A stretch of 64,000 nt of DNA from Pseudomonas sp. S09G 359 (GCF_002843605.1 NZ_CP025263.1:3811501-3875500), one strand, 5' to 3'. Counted from the stretch's first letter, positions 16,586 through 26,042 are shown. Program-made: numbers and translations. The notes: a model not told the origin generated them from the letters alone.

Positions 16586-18277
16586 ATGCTAGTTACCGAA
16601 GTCTCCATTGCCCAATTGCGCGCGGCGCTTGAAACCGGCCAGACCACGGCCGTTGAACTGGTTCAGGCATACCTGGCGCGGATCGATGCGTACAACGGCG
16701 CACTCAACGCCGTGGTAGTGCGCAACCCCGAAGCCCTTCAAGAAGCCGCGGCGTCTGATGCGCGCCGGGCCAAGGGCGAAACCTTGGGGCCATTGGATGG
16801 CATCCCCTATACCGCCAAAGACAGTTACCTGGTCAAAGGCCTGACCGCCGCCTCCGGCAGTCCCGCCTTCGCCGATCTGGTTGCCCATCGCGACGCCTTT
16901 ACCATCGAACGCCTGCGCGCCGGTGGTGCCATCTGTCTGGGCAAGACCAATATGCCGCCGATGGCCAATGGCGGCATGCAGCGCGGCGTGTATGGCCGTG
17001 CCGAAAGCCCGTATAACGCCGACTACCTGACCGCGCCGTTCGCCTCCGGCTCGTCCAACGGTGCCGGCACAGCCACCGCTGCCAGCTTTGCGGCATTCGG
17101 TCTGGCCGAAGAAACCTGGTCCAGCGGGCGCGGCCCCGCATCCAACAACGGGCTGTGCGCCTACACCCCATCCCGTGGGGTGATTTCGGTGCGTGGCAAC
17201 TGGCCGCTGACCCCGACCATGGACGTGGTGGTGCCTTACGCACGCACCATGGCCGACCTGCTCGAAGTGCTCGACGTGGTGGTGGCCGAAGACCCGGACA
17301 CCCGTGGCGACCTGTGGCGCCTGCAGCCTTGGGTGCCGATCCCCCGCGTCGCCGACGTGCGCCCTGCGTCCTACGCAGAACTCGCCGCAACGCCTGAATC
17401 CCTCGTAGGTAAACGCTTCGGTGTACCGCGCATGTACATCAATGCCGACCCCGAGGCCGGCACCAGCGAAAAACCCGGCATCGGCGGGCCGACCGGGCAG
17501 AAGATCAACACCCGCGCCAGCGTCATCGACCTGTGGCAAGACGCACGCCAGGCGCTGGAAGCCGCCGGAGCCGAAGTGATCGAAGTGGATTTCCCGCTGG
17601 TGTCCAATTGCGAAGGCGACCGCCCTGGCGCGCCCACCGTGTTTACCCGTGGCCTGGTGTCCAAGGCATTTCTCCACGATGAGCTGTGGGAGCTGTCCGC
17701 CTGGGCGTTCGATGACTTCCTGCGCGCCAACAACGACCCGAACCTGAACCGCCTGGCGGATGTGGACGGGCCGAAGATCTTCCCCCACGACCCCGGCACC
17801 CTGCCCAACCGTGAAGACGACCTGGCCGCCGGCATGGACGAGTACGTGCGCATGGCCGAACGCGGCATCACGCCGTGGAACGAGATCAGCACAGTACCCG
17901 ACGGCCTGCGCGGCCTGGAACAGACCCGCCGGGTCGACCTGGAAGACTGGATGGATAAGCTTGGGCTCGACGCGGTGCTGTTCCCGACCGTGGCCGACGT
18001 AGGCCCCGCGGATGCCGACGTGAACGAAGCCAGCGCCGATATCGCCTGGAGCAACGGCATCTGGGTGGCCAACGGCAACCTCGCGATACGCCACCTGGGC
18101 GTGCCCACCGTCACCGTGCCGATGGGCGTAATGGCGGATATCGGCATGCCGATCGGCCTGACGTTTGCCGGCCGCGCCTATGACGACTCGGCGCTGCTGC
18201 GGTTTGCGGCAGCGTATGAGGCGACGGGCAGCAAACGCGTGGTTCCGCCGCGCACGCCGGCGCTACCGTCTGAATAG
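16586..18277 (+). CDS. Amidase (amidase-signature family)
   Basis: A 563-residue amidase. The Ser-cisSer-Lys triad is visible as Lys78 (PYTAKDS), the cis-Ser around 156-157 (ASGSSNGAG) and nucleophile Ser180 (ETWSSGRGPAS). Lys and Ser spacing fits the family. It hydrolyses an amide to an acid and ammonia; no signal peptide is present, so it is cytosolic. The length is above the usual 450-500 because of an insert around residues 230-340. It stands 57 bp after the XRE gene and may be co-transcribed. The substrate is unknown. Confidence 0.9.
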   Translation: MLVTEVSIAQLRAALETGQTTAVELVQAYLARIDAYNGALNAVVVRNPEALQEAAASDARRAKGETLGPLDGIPYTAKDSYLVKGLTAASGSPAFADLVAHRDAFTIERLRAGGAICLGKTNMPPMANGGMQRGVYGRAESPYNADYLTAPFASGSSNGAGTATAASFAAFGLAEETWSSGRGPASNNGLCAYTPSRGVISVRGNWPLTPTMDVVVPYARTMADLLEVLDVVVAEDPDTRGDLWRLQPWVPIPRVADVRPASYAELAATPESLVGKRFGVPRMYINADPEAGTSEKPGIGGPTGQKINTRASVIDLWQDARQALEAAGAEVIEVDFPLVSNCEGDRPGAPTVFTRGLVSKAFLHDELWELSAWAFDDFLRANNDPNLNRLADVDGPKIFPHDPGTLPNREDDLAAGMDEYVRMAERGITPWNEISTVPDGLRGLEQTRRVDLEDWMDKLGLDAVLFPTVADVGPADADVNEASADIAWSNGIWVANGNLAIRHLGVPTVTVPMGVMADIGMPIGLTFAGRAYDDSALLRFAAAYEATGSKRVVPPRTPALPSE

Positions 18278-18288
18278 CTGCGGTTAAA

Positions 18289-18331
18289 ATGTGGGATGGG
18301 GAAAGTCGAATCGTCCCCCCCCCTCCCACAT
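18289..18331. terminator. Hairpin between convergent genes (REP-like)
   Basis: ATGTGGGA at 18289-18296 pairs with TCCCACAT at 18324-18331; the inner arms add G-rich/C-rich pairing. The arms equal the outer ends of the REP doublets elsewhere in the window, so this may be a decayed element now acting as a bidirectional stop between the amidase and CPBP genes. Confidence 0.5.
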
Positions 18332-18348
18332 CTGGACCGTATTTCAAT

Positions 18349-19086
18349 TCAAGCCATGTAAGGCACCGCAATCAACAAGATCGCCGTGCCATGGGCCAGC
18401 GTCGCCGCCAGCACCCCGAAACGCATGCGCACCAGCGCGCAGGCCAGCCCTTCGATCAGGGTAAACAGCAACACCGGCCAGCCCAATTGGGTAACACTCA
18501 AAGCCAGGAAGGCATGGCAGGCCGCAAACGCCACGCCACTGAGTAATGCTGCGCGCAACGGCGTTACCTGTTGTTCCAGGTAGCCCTGCAAAAAACCGCG
18601 AAACAGCACTTCTTCCAGTGCATTGCCACCATAGGCCAGCACTGCCATGCCCGGCAGCCACGCCCAATAGCCGGGGATCGCATGCGCCTCAATGCCCTGG
18701 TAAAACCGCAACGGCACACCGATCAGACAGCCCATGGCCAGCCCCGCCGCAAGCCCTGCCAGCGGCTGGCCTTTGACCCACACCACCAGTCGCCATAACT
18801 CCGGCGCCAGCCGCGAAAGCACGGCAATCATTAACAGCGACAGGCCACCCAAAGCCGCCAGTACAAAGGTATTGGCGGTAAAGGTGATACTCACCGCGTC
18901 GCTGAGCGCCCACATGCCGAGTGGCGTCATCGCGTCGCGCATCAGCACGAACGCGGCCAGCAGAATCAGAATGCGCAGGGCGGTCAGCGCCTTGGGCGTG
19001 AGCGCAAACCATAGGGCAAACAGCGCCAGGCCCGGCGCGAGGTAAGTGCCGTAGTGGGTCAGAACCAGCATGCCTTGGGTAATCAT
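18349..19086 (-). CDS. CPBP family intramembrane metalloprotease
   Basis: A 245-residue polytopic membrane protein. The signature EEVLFRG (Glu158-Glu159, Arg163) and later histidines in 'CHAFLAL' and 'HGTAIL' are the metal-binding and catalytic motifs of the CAAX-protease/bacteriocin-processing (CPBP) family. The start at 19086 is 7 bp past the RidA stop, so it is likely the third gene of a DUF6434-ridA-CPBP operon. The natural substrate is unknown. Confidence 0.85.
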   Translation of the reverse strand: MITQGMLVLTHYGTYLAPGLALFALWFALTPKALTALRILILLAAFVLMRDAMTPLGMWALSDAVSITFTANTFVLAALGGLSLLMIAVLSRLAPELWRLVVWVKGQPLAGLAAGLAMGCLIGVPLRFYQGIEAHAIPGYWAWLPGMAVLAYGGNALEEVLFRGFLQGYLEQQVTPLRAALLSGVAFAACHAFLALSVTQLGWPVLLFTLIEGLACALVRMRFGVLAATLAHGTAILLIAVPYMA

Positions 19087-19093
19087 TGCGTGT

Positions 19094-19564
19094 TCAGTCG
19101 TGGGCCACCGCAATCATATCGATCTCCACCGCCGCCGATTTCGGCAGTTGCATCACCCCCACCGACGTGCGCGTGTGCACCCCGGCGCTGCCGAGGATCT
19201 CGTGGAGCAAGTCGGAGGCGCCGTTGGCTACTTCACTTTGCTGATCAAAGTCTTCGGCACTGCGCACATACACGGTGATCCGCGGGATAGCCTTGATCCG
19301 GTCCAGAGACCCCAGCGCCTGCTTGAGCAAACCCAGGCAACGCAAGGCACTGACACCGGCAGCGATTTGCGCCTGGGCCAAGGTGAGACTGTCACCGACC
19401 TTGCCCGGCAGCACGATAGCATCGCCTACCCGGGGGATCTGGCCACTGATGTATAGGTGATTGCCGTCGCGCACCAGCGGCGTGTAGTTGCCGCCAACTT
19501 TGAATTCATCCAATTGATAGCCGAGGCGTTGCTGGGCGGCCTGGTATTTTTGATCGAGCGTCAT
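19094..19564 (-). CDS. RidA family protein
   Basis: A 156-residue member of the YjgF/YER057c/UK114 family. Archetypal RidA hydrolyses reactive enamine/imine intermediates from PLP enzymes. 'LYISGQIPR', 'ITVYVRSAEDF' and 'RTSVGVMQLPKSAAVEIDMIAVA' match the family core; the conserved Arg is present in 'HTRTSVG'. The start at 19564 overlaps the upstream stop by 4 bp (ATGA). It belongs to a longer Rid subgroup than archetypal RidA (about 130 residues), so imine deaminase activity is less certain. Confidence 0.85.
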   Translation of the reverse strand: MTLDQKYQAAQQRLGYQLDEFKVGGNYTPLVRDGNHLYISGQIPRVGDAIVLPGKVGDSLTLAQAQIAAGVSALRCLGLLKQALGSLDRIKAIPRITVYVRSAEDFDQQSEVANGASDLLHEILGSAGVHTRTSVGVMQLPKSAAVEIDMIAVAHD

Positions 19565-19779
19565 GGGCGTGTGTCCTGGTTGCGACGTTGCCATTCATCC
19601 ACCAGATCACCGAGGGTCTTGGGCTGGTCGTTACGAATCCAGGCCATGAACGGCCGGTCGAATTTAAACCCTGGACCGCAGTGCTCGAGCATGAAACGGC
19701 GTACGTTCTGGGTGTTTTTATAGCGCGGCGTCACGGGCGTGGCGCGGGTGATGGGGTCGCTGTGCCAGTCAAAATCCAT
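19561..19779 (-). CDS. DUF6434 small protein
   Basis: A 72-residue protein whose 'FDWHSDPITR', 'YKNTQNVRRFM' and 'FKFDRPFMAWIRN' match the DUF6434 pattern, a small domain often found beside SAP-type DNA-binding domains. No such domain is fused here. It overlaps ridA by 4 bp and leads the operon. Its function is unknown. Confidence 0.7.
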   Translation of the reverse strand: MDFDWHSDPITRATPVTPRYKNTQNVRRFMLEHCGPGFKFDRPFMAWIRNDQPKTLGDLVDEWQRRNQDTRP

Positions 19780-19878
19780 TGGCTTGCATCTCTGTACTCA
19801 CAGGAGCACGCAGCATAACGAAAAAATGCCACGTTCAGCGCCGACCTACCGACACTGAACGTGAATTTTTTCAGCGCT

Positions 19879-20976
19879 TCATGCCGCGAAACCGGCGTCG
19901 CGGGTATTCACGAACAGCGCATAGATCGAATGGCTGCCGGCCATGAACAGGCGGTTGCCTTCCTTGCCACCAAAACACAGGTTGGGGCAACGTTCCGGCA
20001 GCGAGATATGCCCGATGGCCTTGCCCTGGGGATTGAACACCCGTACGCCGTCGAGTTTTTCCAGGTCCGCCTTGGGGTCGCCATTGCCGCCCCAGCCACA
20101 CCAGAGGTTGCCGCTTTCGTCACACTTGATGCCGTCCAACGCGGCGTATTCCAGGCCTTCGATATGCTTGCGGCGTGCGCCGAGGGTGCCGTCGTCATTG
20201 ACGTCGATGGCCCATATCAGTCGGTTGGGTTTGGCCCGGCCTTCTACCACATACAAGGTCTTTTCATCCGGCGAGAAGCACAGGCCGTTGGGCCCGTTGA
20301 GGTCGTCGATCACCCGCGTGACCTTGCCGCTGTCCGCGTCGATTCGATAGACACCGTGGGGCTGGGTGGGAGTGATCTTGTGCCCTTCGTAGTTGTTGCC
20401 GGTCTGGAATGGCGGGTCGCTGAACCACACCGAACCGTCGCGCTTGCACACGATGTCGTTGGGCGAGTTGAAGGGCTTGCCGTCGAAACTGTCCGCCAGC
20501 ACCGTGATGCTGCCGTTGTGTTCGGTGCGGGTGATGCGCCGCCCCTCCTTGAAGGTGGTTGAGCCTTCACACACCAGCAGGCGACCCTGGCGGTCGCGGC
20601 ACATGCCGTTGGAGAAATTCGACTGTTCGCGGTACACCGACAGGCTGTCGGTCACCTCGTCCCAGCGCACGATACGGTTATTGGGGATATCGCTGAGCAG
20701 CAGGTAGCGACCATCGCCGACCCACACCGGCCCTTCGGCCCAACGCAGGCCGGTGGCGAGCCGTTCGACGCTGGCATTGAACAACCGCAACTCGAGGAAA
20801 CTGTCATCGAGCACCTTGACCAGTGGGTCCGGGTAACGCTGGCTCAACGGCTCTGCTGCGTCGGCTAACTGCGGCAGGTTGCCCAGCACCGCCACCGACG
20901 CGGAAACCGCCAGGGAGCGTTTGAGAAAGACGCGGCGGCTGTGATCCGTTCGGGCAGGCAAAGGGGAAAGATCCAT
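19879..20976 (-). CDS. Tat-exported SMP-30/gluconolactonase family protein
   Basis: A 365-residue protein with a twin-arginine signal (SRRVFLKRS, then a hydrophobic segment, cleavage after ADA near residue 40). The rest is a six-bladed beta-propeller of the SMP-30/LRE type: 'WAEGPVW', 'SNGMCRD', 'NSPNDIVCKRDGSVWFSD' and 'GPNGLCFSPDEKTLYVVE' supply the metal-binding Glu, Asn and Asp positions. It likely hydrolyses sugar lactones in the periplasm. ATG 20976 is 7 bp after GGAG and is favoured over 20979. It has its own promoter region and faces away from the NTF2-like gene. Confidence 0.85.
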   Translation of the reverse strand: MDLSPLPARTDHSRRVFLKRSLAVSASVAVLGNLPQLADAAEPLSQRYPDPLVKVLDDSFLELRLFNASVERLATGLRWAEGPVWVGDGRYLLLSDIPNNRIVRWDEVTDSLSVYREQSNFSNGMCRDRQGRLLVCEGSTTFKEGRRITRTEHNGSITVLADSFDGKPFNSPNDIVCKRDGSVWFSDPPFQTGNNYEGHKITPTQPHGVYRIDADSGKVTRVIDDLNGPNGLCFSPDEKTLYVVEGRAKPNRLIWAIDVNDDGTLGARRKHIEGLEYAALDGIKCDESGNLWCGWGGNGDPKADLEKLDGVRVFNPQGKAIGHISLPERCPNLCFGGKEGNRLFMAGSHSIYALFVNTRDAGFAA

Positions 20977-21130
20977 CATGTGTCTCCGTTATTTTATTGT
21001 TAGACGGGAGGCCATTTTTAACGCGTGATGAGACATCGTACAAGATAGATTGAAAGATACCGCTTAACAAACCCGAGCAATCACGCAAATACTCCAAATT
21101 TCACTTTCCAAATCACCCCAAACTATTGCA

Positions 21131-21145
21131 TGTTGTACGACAACA
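21131..21145. promoter_or_regulatory. Candidate GntR-type operator
   Basis: TGTTGT-ACG-ACAACA is a perfect inverted repeat of the TTGT/ACAA form recognised by many FCD-GntR proteins. A related half (CATCGTACAAG) lies near 21034-21044. Both are in the divergent region between the lactonase and the NTF2-like gene. The cognate regulator is not adjacent. Confidence 0.4.
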
Positions 21146-21196
21146 CATTCAGTAACGTGTTGCCCGAACGCCCCCAACAACAATAAGGAAACACCC

Positions 21197-21628
21197 ATGC
21201 AAAAAGTCAAAGTGCTGATCGGTTTTCTGTGCCTGTTCAGCGGTTTTGTCGCCGCCGCGCCTGCCCCCGCCGAAAAGGAAGTGGCCCAAGCGGTCGATCA
21301 ACTGACCCAAGCCATGCTGCACCTGGACCTCAAGCAACTGCACGCATTGACCAGCGATAAACTCACCTACGGCCACTCCAGCGGCAAGGTGCAGAACAAG
21401 GCGCAATTCATCGCTGACCTGGAAACCCACACCAGCGCGTTCAAGACCCTCGAAATGCAGAACCAGACCGTCACCCTGCAAGGCGACACCGCCCTGGTGC
21501 GCAACCACTTCCACGCGCTGGCCGTGAACAGTGGCGTTGAAGTGCCGACCGATATCGACAACTTCCAGGTCTGGCAGAAACAGAAAGGCAAGTGGCTGCT
21601 GATCGGCCGTCAGGCTTACAAATACTGA
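21197..21628 (+). CDS. Secreted NTF2-like (DUF4440-type) protein
   Basis: A 143-residue protein with a Sec signal peptide (cleaved after VAAA, about residue 21). The mature part is a SnoaL/NTF2-like cone fold: an N-terminal helix pair with 'DLKQLHALTSDKLTYGHSSGKVQNKAQFI' and a final 'QVWQKQKGKWLLIGRQAY' strand typical of DUF4440. No catalytic motif can be assigned. It is divergent from the lactonase gene and may share its regulation. Confidence 0.75.
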   Translation: MQKVKVLIGFLCLFSGFVAAAPAPAEKEVAQAVDQLTQAMLHLDLKQLHALTSDKLTYGHSSGKVQNKAQFIADLETHTSAFKTLEMQNQTVTLQGDTALVRNHFHALAVNSGVEVPTDIDNFQVWQKQKGKWLLIGRQAYKY

Positions 21629-21635
21629 TACCGAC

Positions 21636-22961
21636 TCACCACTGCACCGCCCTGCGCACCTTCACCAAGGCTTCGCGCAGGGCGCCCATCTCCACCGACC
21701 CCAGGGCCAGGCGCAACGCGTGAGGCACCTGGGCCGAGACGGCAAACGGCTCGGCGGTGGAGACGGAAACGCCCTCGCGCTGCAAGCTCATGGCAACCTG
21801 GTCGGCGCGGGAATCTTCGGCCAGCGGCAGCCATAGAAAGTACGACGAGGGATGGCTGATGTACGCCAGCCCTTGCAGTGCCTGCGCCGCCACAGCCTGC
21901 CGGGCCTGGGCATCCTGGCGCTTTTGCGCTTCCAGTTGTGCGACCGTACCGTCCTCGATCCATGCCATCGCAATGGCGCTCATCACCCCCGGCACATTCC
22001 AGGTAGTGGCCATGATGCTGCGCTCCAGCGCCTTCACCCACGCCAAGGGCGCGGCGATAAAGCCCACGCGCAAACCGGTGGCGACACTCTTGGAAAGCCC
22101 ACCCACATACACCGTGCGCTCCGGCGCCAAATTGGCCACGGGCGGCGGCGCGTCCTCGGCCAGAAACGCGTAGGCCGCGTCCTCGATGATCATCAGGTTG
22201 TGCTGCCGGGCGATGGCCACCAGTTTCTCGCGCTGCGCCATGCTCATCACCCAACCGAGGGGGTTGTGCAGGGTCGGCATGCAGTAGACCGCGCGCACCG
22301 GGCGCTTGCGGCACAGGCCGTGCAGCGCATCCAGATCGGGGCCGTGGGCGGTGGCTGGTATCGCGAGCATTTCCAGATGCAGGGTTTCGGCCAAGACCTT
22401 GAACCCCGAATAGGTCAGTGCGTCTACGGCGATCACGTCCCCAGGCTTGAGCAGCGTCATCAGCGTCACCGCCAACCCGTGCTGGGCACCGTTGACCACC
22501 AGCACCTGGTCGGCCTCCACCGTCAACCCGCGGCTGAGCAAATGCCGCGCCACGGTAGCCCGCTCATGGGCGCGGCCGGCGTGGGGTTGATAACGCAGCA
22601 AAGCTTCCAGATCGCCGGACAGCGCCAATTGGCGTAGGGCTGTGCGCAGCAGGTCGGCCTGGCCGGGCAGTGATGGGTAGTTGAAATTCAGGTCGAGCAC
22701 GCCCGCCGCGAGGTTCATCTGCCCACTGCCCTGCCCCGGCGGCAGCGAGATTTCACGCACGAAGGTGCCCCGGCCGGTTTCCCCGCTGACCAGGCCCATG
22801 GCCTCAAGCTCGGTGTACACCCGGCTGGCGGTGGCCAGCGCCAGGCCGTGCTCGGCGGCCAGTTGCCGGTGCGTCGGCAGCCGCGTGCCGGGCGGTAGAC
22901 GACCCGCACGGATGGCTTCGGCGAAGGTGTCGACCAATGACTTGTAGCGGGCGCGCGGCAT
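21636..22961 (-). CDS. MocR-type regulator (GntR HTH plus aminotransferase-like domain)
   Basis: A 441-residue protein with an N-terminal winged helix (residues about 3-70, 'RLPTHRQLAAEHGLALATASRVYTELEAMGLV') fused to a fold-type-I aminotransferase domain. The PLP-binding lysine is Lys291 (GGLSKSVATG), and 'YCMPTLHNPLGWVMS' and 'IEDAAYAF' mark the cofactor pocket. MocR proteins use PLP or its aldimine as effector and usually regulate a divergent gene, here the EamA exporter. Confidence 0.9.
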   Translation of the reverse strand: MPRARYKSLVDTFAEAIRAGRLPPGTRLPTHRQLAAEHGLALATASRVYTELEAMGLVSGETGRGTFVREISLPPGQGSGQMNLAAGVLDLNFNYPSLPGQADLLRTALRQLALSGDLEALLRYQPHAGRAHERATVARHLLSRGLTVEADQVLVVNGAQHGLAVTLMTLLKPGDVIAVDALTYSGFKVLAETLHLEMLAIPATAHGPDLDALHGLCRKRPVRAVYCMPTLHNPLGWVMSMAQREKLVAIARQHNLMIIEDAAYAFLAEDAPPPVANLAPERTVYVGGLSKSVATGLRVGFIAAPLAWVKALERSIMATTWNVPGVMSAIAMAWIEDGTVAQLEAQKRQDAQARQAVAAQALQGLAYISHPSSYFLWLPLAEDSRADQVAMSLQREGVSVSTAEPFAVSAQVPHALRLALGSVEMGALREALVKVRRAVQW

Positions 22962-22976
22962 ACGGATGTATCCATG

Positions 22977-22992
22977 ACAATTTTTTGATTGT
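22977..22992. promoter_or_regulatory. Candidate MocR operator
   Basis: ACAAT-N6-ATTGT is an inverted repeat in the 88-bp divergent region between the MocR gene and the EamA exporter. It lies 15 bp from the MocR start codon, suited to autoregulation. Confidence 0.4.
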
Positions 22993-23049
22993 ATTAATCC
23001 TCGCTCCTAGGATGGCGCCTACGCAACCCCTCTTTTCGAGCACACCGCC

Positions 23050-23943
23050 ATGCAACGTACTCTCAACACTCTGCACACCGCAGACACCAGCAAACAAGGC
23101 TGGATCAATGGTTTTATCGGCGTGGTGATCTTCAGCGGCTCGTTACCGGCCACACGCCTGGCGGTGATGGAGTTCGACCCGGTGTTCCTCACCATGATCC
23201 GCGCCGCTATCGCCGCCGTGTTGGGATTGCTGGTGCTTTGGCTATTCAAGGAAAAACGCCCCGCACGCCACCAGTGGGTGCCCTTGGTGATTGTCTCGCT
23301 GGGGGTGGTGATCGGCTTTCCGCTGCTCACGGCCCTGGCGCTGCAATACGTGACCTCCGCGCACTCCATCGTGTTTATCGGCCTGCTGCCGTTGGCCACC
23401 GCCGTGTTTGGCGTACTGCGCGGCGGTGAACGCCCGCGCCCGGTGTTCTGGCTGTTTTCGCTGCTCGGCAGCCTATTGGTGATGAGCTATGCCTTCGCCC
23501 AGGGCTTGAGCGCCGCGCCGCTGGGGGATCTATTGATGCTGCTGGCAGTGCTGGTGTGCGGCCTGGGCTATGCCGAAGGCGCCAAACTATCGCGCAGCCT
23601 CGGCGGTTGGCAGGTGATCTGCTGGGCGCTGGTGGTGGCATTGCCGGTGGTGCTGCCGTTGAGCCTGATCCTCGCGCCACCGAGCCTCACCGGCATCAGC
23701 CTGCCGGCCTGGTTAAGCCTGGGCTATGTGGCGCTGTTCAGCATGTTGATCGGCTTTGTGTTCTGGTACCGCGGGCTGGCCCAAGGTGGCATCGCCGCGG
23801 TCGGCCAGTTGCAGTTGCTGCAACCGTTCTTCGGCCTGGCGCTGGCGGCGGGCTTGCTACATGAACAGGTCAGCCTGGGCATGGTGCTGGTGACGGTCGC
23901 AGTGATCGGCTGCGTGGCCGGCGCGAAGAAGTTCGCGCGCTAG
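23050..23943 (+). CDS. EamA/DMT family exporter
   Basis: A 297-residue inner-membrane protein with ten predicted helices in two homologous halves, the EamA duplication. 'FSGSLPATRLAV' in helix 1 and 'SMLIGFVFWYRGLAQGG' in the second half are typical. Such proteins export amino acids or metabolites. Divergent pairing with a MocR regulator fits amino-acid or vitamin B6-linked export. It overlaps the convergent YceI gene by 4 bp. Confidence 0.85.
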   Translation: MQRTLNTLHTADTSKQGWINGFIGVVIFSGSLPATRLAVMEFDPVFLTMIRAAIAAVLGLLVLWLFKEKRPARHQWVPLVIVSLGVVIGFPLLTALALQYVTSAHSIVFIGLLPLATAVFGVLRGGERPRPVFWLFSLLGSLLVMSYAFAQGLSAAPLGDLLMLLAVLVCGLGYAEGAKLSRSLGGWQVICWALVVALPVVLPLSLILAPPSLTGISLPAWLSLGYVALFSMLIGFVFWYRGLAQGGIAAVGQLQLLQPFFGLALAAGLLHEQVSLGMVLVTVAVIGCVAGAKKFAR

Positions 23944-24494
23944 CGCTGTGGCGCGACCATCTTGAACTTGATGTTGATGTCGTTGGACACCACGCTGTTA
24001 CCCGCCCACTCGCCCTCGCCGATCTTGAAGTCGCCGCGCTTGAGGATGAACTCGCCGTCGAACACGCCGATGCCGCTTTGCTCCTTGAGCACCACGTCGA
24101 CATCCACCGGGCGCGTGGTGCCCTTGATCGTCAGGTTGCCGCTGATCCGGTAGCGGTTATCCCCCAGGGCGGTGACACCGGTGGATTCGTACACGCCCAC
24201 CGGGTAGGTCGCGGTGTCGAACCAGGACGCTCGCTGCAGCTCGTCGTTGGCGTCGGGGCTGCCGGCGTCGATGCTCGCCAGTTGGATCTTGAGCAGTGCA
24301 TGGCCGGTCTCGGGCTTTTGCGTATCGAAGCTCAGCGTGCCCTCGAAATCACTGAAGGTGCCATACACCCGCTGCCCCAACTGCTTGTAGGTAAAGCTGA
24401 TCTGGCTGGCAGTGCGGTTGACGTCGGTGTATTCCACCGCCTGGGCAGTGGCGCAAAAACCCAGGAGAACAGCCAGGTAAATGAGAGGCTTCAT
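23940..24494 (-). CDS. YceI family periplasmic protein
   Basis: A 184-residue protein with a Sec signal peptide (MKPLIYLAVLLGFCATAQA). The mature part is a YceI lipocalin-like barrel: 'VYGTFSDFEGTLSFD', 'DAGSPDANDELQRASWFDTATYP' and 'LTIKGTTRPVDVDVVL'. YceI proteins bind polyisoprenoids or other lipophilic molecules in the periplasm. The start at 24494 follows GGAG at good spacing, while the longer frame from 24521 would mask the signal peptide. Confidence 0.9.
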   Translation of the reverse strand: MKPLIYLAVLLGFCATAQAVEYTDVNRTASQISFTYKQLGQRVYGTFSDFEGTLSFDTQKPETGHALLKIQLASIDAGSPDANDELQRASWFDTATYPVGVYESTGVTALGDNRYRISGNLTIKGTTRPVDVDVVLKEQSGIGVFDGEFILKRGDFKIGEGEWAGNSVVSNDINIKFKMVAPQR

Positions 24495-24615
24495 GCAACG
24501 CTCCACAAAAGGACATGACACAGATACTCAGCTAACACCCCAACCCACGGATTTATTCCCATCCGCGCCATGCTCTGCTAAACAGGATAGCCGCCCAGAA
24601 TAATAAGGACGTTCC

Positions 24616-25110
24616 ATGCAACCCCCTTCACTCCAGGACATCACCGCCCCCGAAGGCATCTGCTACGGCTGCGGTGGCAGCAACCCCCACGGCCTGCACA
24701 TCAAGAGTCGCTGGGACACAGACGGCGTGCACGTGGTGGCCGAGCACCTGCCCGACGCCCAATACAGCGGCTGGCCCGACCTGGTCTACGGCGGCCTGAT
24801 CGCGATGCTGGTGGACTGTCACTCCAACTGGACCGCCATGGCCTACCACTACCGCGCCGAGCAGCGCGAGCCCGGCAGCCTGCCGCGCATCGACTGCGTC
24901 ACTGGCACACTTGGTATCAAATTTATCAAGCCCACGCCGATGGGCGTCATCCTCACCCTGCGCGCACGGGTCGAGGGCGATGTGGGCCGTAAAAGCCGCG
25001 TGGTCTGCGAGGTGTACGCAGGCGACGTGCTCACGGCCATCGGCGATTCGGTATTCGTGCGTGTGGACACCGGCCAACTGGCCGCCGCCGCCCATGGCCG
25101 CGAGGGTTGA
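24616..25110 (+). CDS. PaaI-type hotdog thioesterase family protein
   Basis: A 164-residue single hotdog-fold protein. 'CYGCGGSNPHGLHIKS' is the N-terminal CxxCG stretch common in this PaaI/HGG-like subgroup, and 'LVYGGLIAMLVDCHSNWTA' is the central helix containing the acidic catalytic region. It probably hydrolyses an acyl-CoA. It precedes the dienelactone-hydrolase-like gene by 44 bp and could share its transcript. Confidence 0.8.
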   Translation: MQPPSLQDITAPEGICYGCGGSNPHGLHIKSRWDTDGVHVVAEHLPDAQYSGWPDLVYGGLIAMLVDCHSNWTAMAYHYRAEQREPGSLPRIDCVTGTLGIKFIKPTPMGVILTLRARVEGDVGRKSRVVCEVYAGDVLTAIGDSVFVRVDTGQLAAAAHGREG

Positions 25111-25154
25111 TCCTGGTCTACATTGTTTGCCACTGCTAATCGAGGATTGCACCG

Positions 25155-26042
25155 ATGACTCGTCTGACCGCGAAAGACTTTGCTCCCGAACTGCTGGAAC
25201 TCTACGACGGCTATGCACACGGCAAGATCAACCGCCGCGAATTTCTCGACCGCGCCGCGCTGTTCACCTTTGGCGGCCTTACCGCCTCAGCCTTGCTCGC
25301 GGCCTTGAGCCCCAATTATGCCCTGGCTGAACAGGTGAAATTCACCGACCCGGATATCGTCGCCGACTACATCACCTACCCCTCACCCAAGGGCAACGGC
25401 ACGGTACGTGGCTACCTGGTGCGCCCGGCCAAGGCCGCAGGCAAGTTGCCAGCGGTGGTGGTGGTGCACGAAAACCGTGGCCTCAACCCGTATATCGAAG
25501 ACGTCGCCCGGCGCCTGGCCAAGGCCGGGTTTATCGCCCTGGCGCCGGATGGCCTTACGTCGGTCGGTGGTTATCCCGGCAACGATGAAAAAGGCGTCGC
25601 GCTGCAACAGACCGTCGACCCAACCAAGCTGATGAATGACTTCTTCGCCGCCATCGAATGGCTGATGCACCACGACAGCAGCACCGGCAAGGTCGGCATC
25701 ACCGGCTTCTGCTACGGCGGCGGCGTGACCAATGCGGCGGCGGTGGCTTACCCGGAACTGGGTGCAGCAGTGTCGTTTTATGGGCGCCAACCCGAGGCCA
25801 AGGATGTGCCACGCATCAAGGCACCGATCATGCTGCATTACGGCGAGCTGGATACGCGAATCAACGAAGGTTGGCCGGCCTATGAGAAAGCCCTGAAGGC
25901 GGCCGGCACGAACTATGAAGCGTTTATCTACAAGGGCGCCAACCACGGCTTCCACAATGACTCGACGCCGCGTTACGACGAGGCGGCGGCGAATCTGGCG
26001 TGGGAGCGCACCCTGGGTTGGTTCCACAAATACCTGGCTTGA
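25155..26042 (+). CDS. Exported dienelactone hydrolase family protein
   Basis: A 295-residue alpha/beta hydrolase with triad Cys186 (GFCYGGG), Asp233 (GELDTR) and His264 (NHGFHND), the DLH arrangement. An RR motif ([13 protein letters not shown], residue about 27) precedes a hydrophobic segment ending at ALA, consistent with a Tat signal with a long leader, as in YghX-type proteins. It likely hydrolyses a lactone or ester. The downstream region is the duplicated REP site. Confidence 0.85.
   Translation: MTRLTAKDFAPELLELYDGYAHGKINRREFLDRAALFTFGGLTASALLAALSPNYALAEQVKFTDPDIVADYITYPSPKGNGTVRGYLVRPAKAAGKLPAVVVVHENRGLNPYIEDVARRLAKAGFIALAPDGLTSVGGYPGNDEKGVALQQTVDPTKLMNDFFAAIEWLMHHDSSTGKVGITGFCYGGGVTNAAAVAYPELGAAVSFYGRQPEAKDVPRIKAPIMLHYGELDTRINEGWPAYEKALKAAGTNYEAFIYKGANHGFHNDSTPRYDEAAANLAWERTLGWFHKYLA

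Noticed and set aside
16589..18094. A 501-codon frame antisense to the amidase
   Set aside because: The amidase triad lies on the plus strand; the antisense product is His/Gly/Val-rich shadow sequence.
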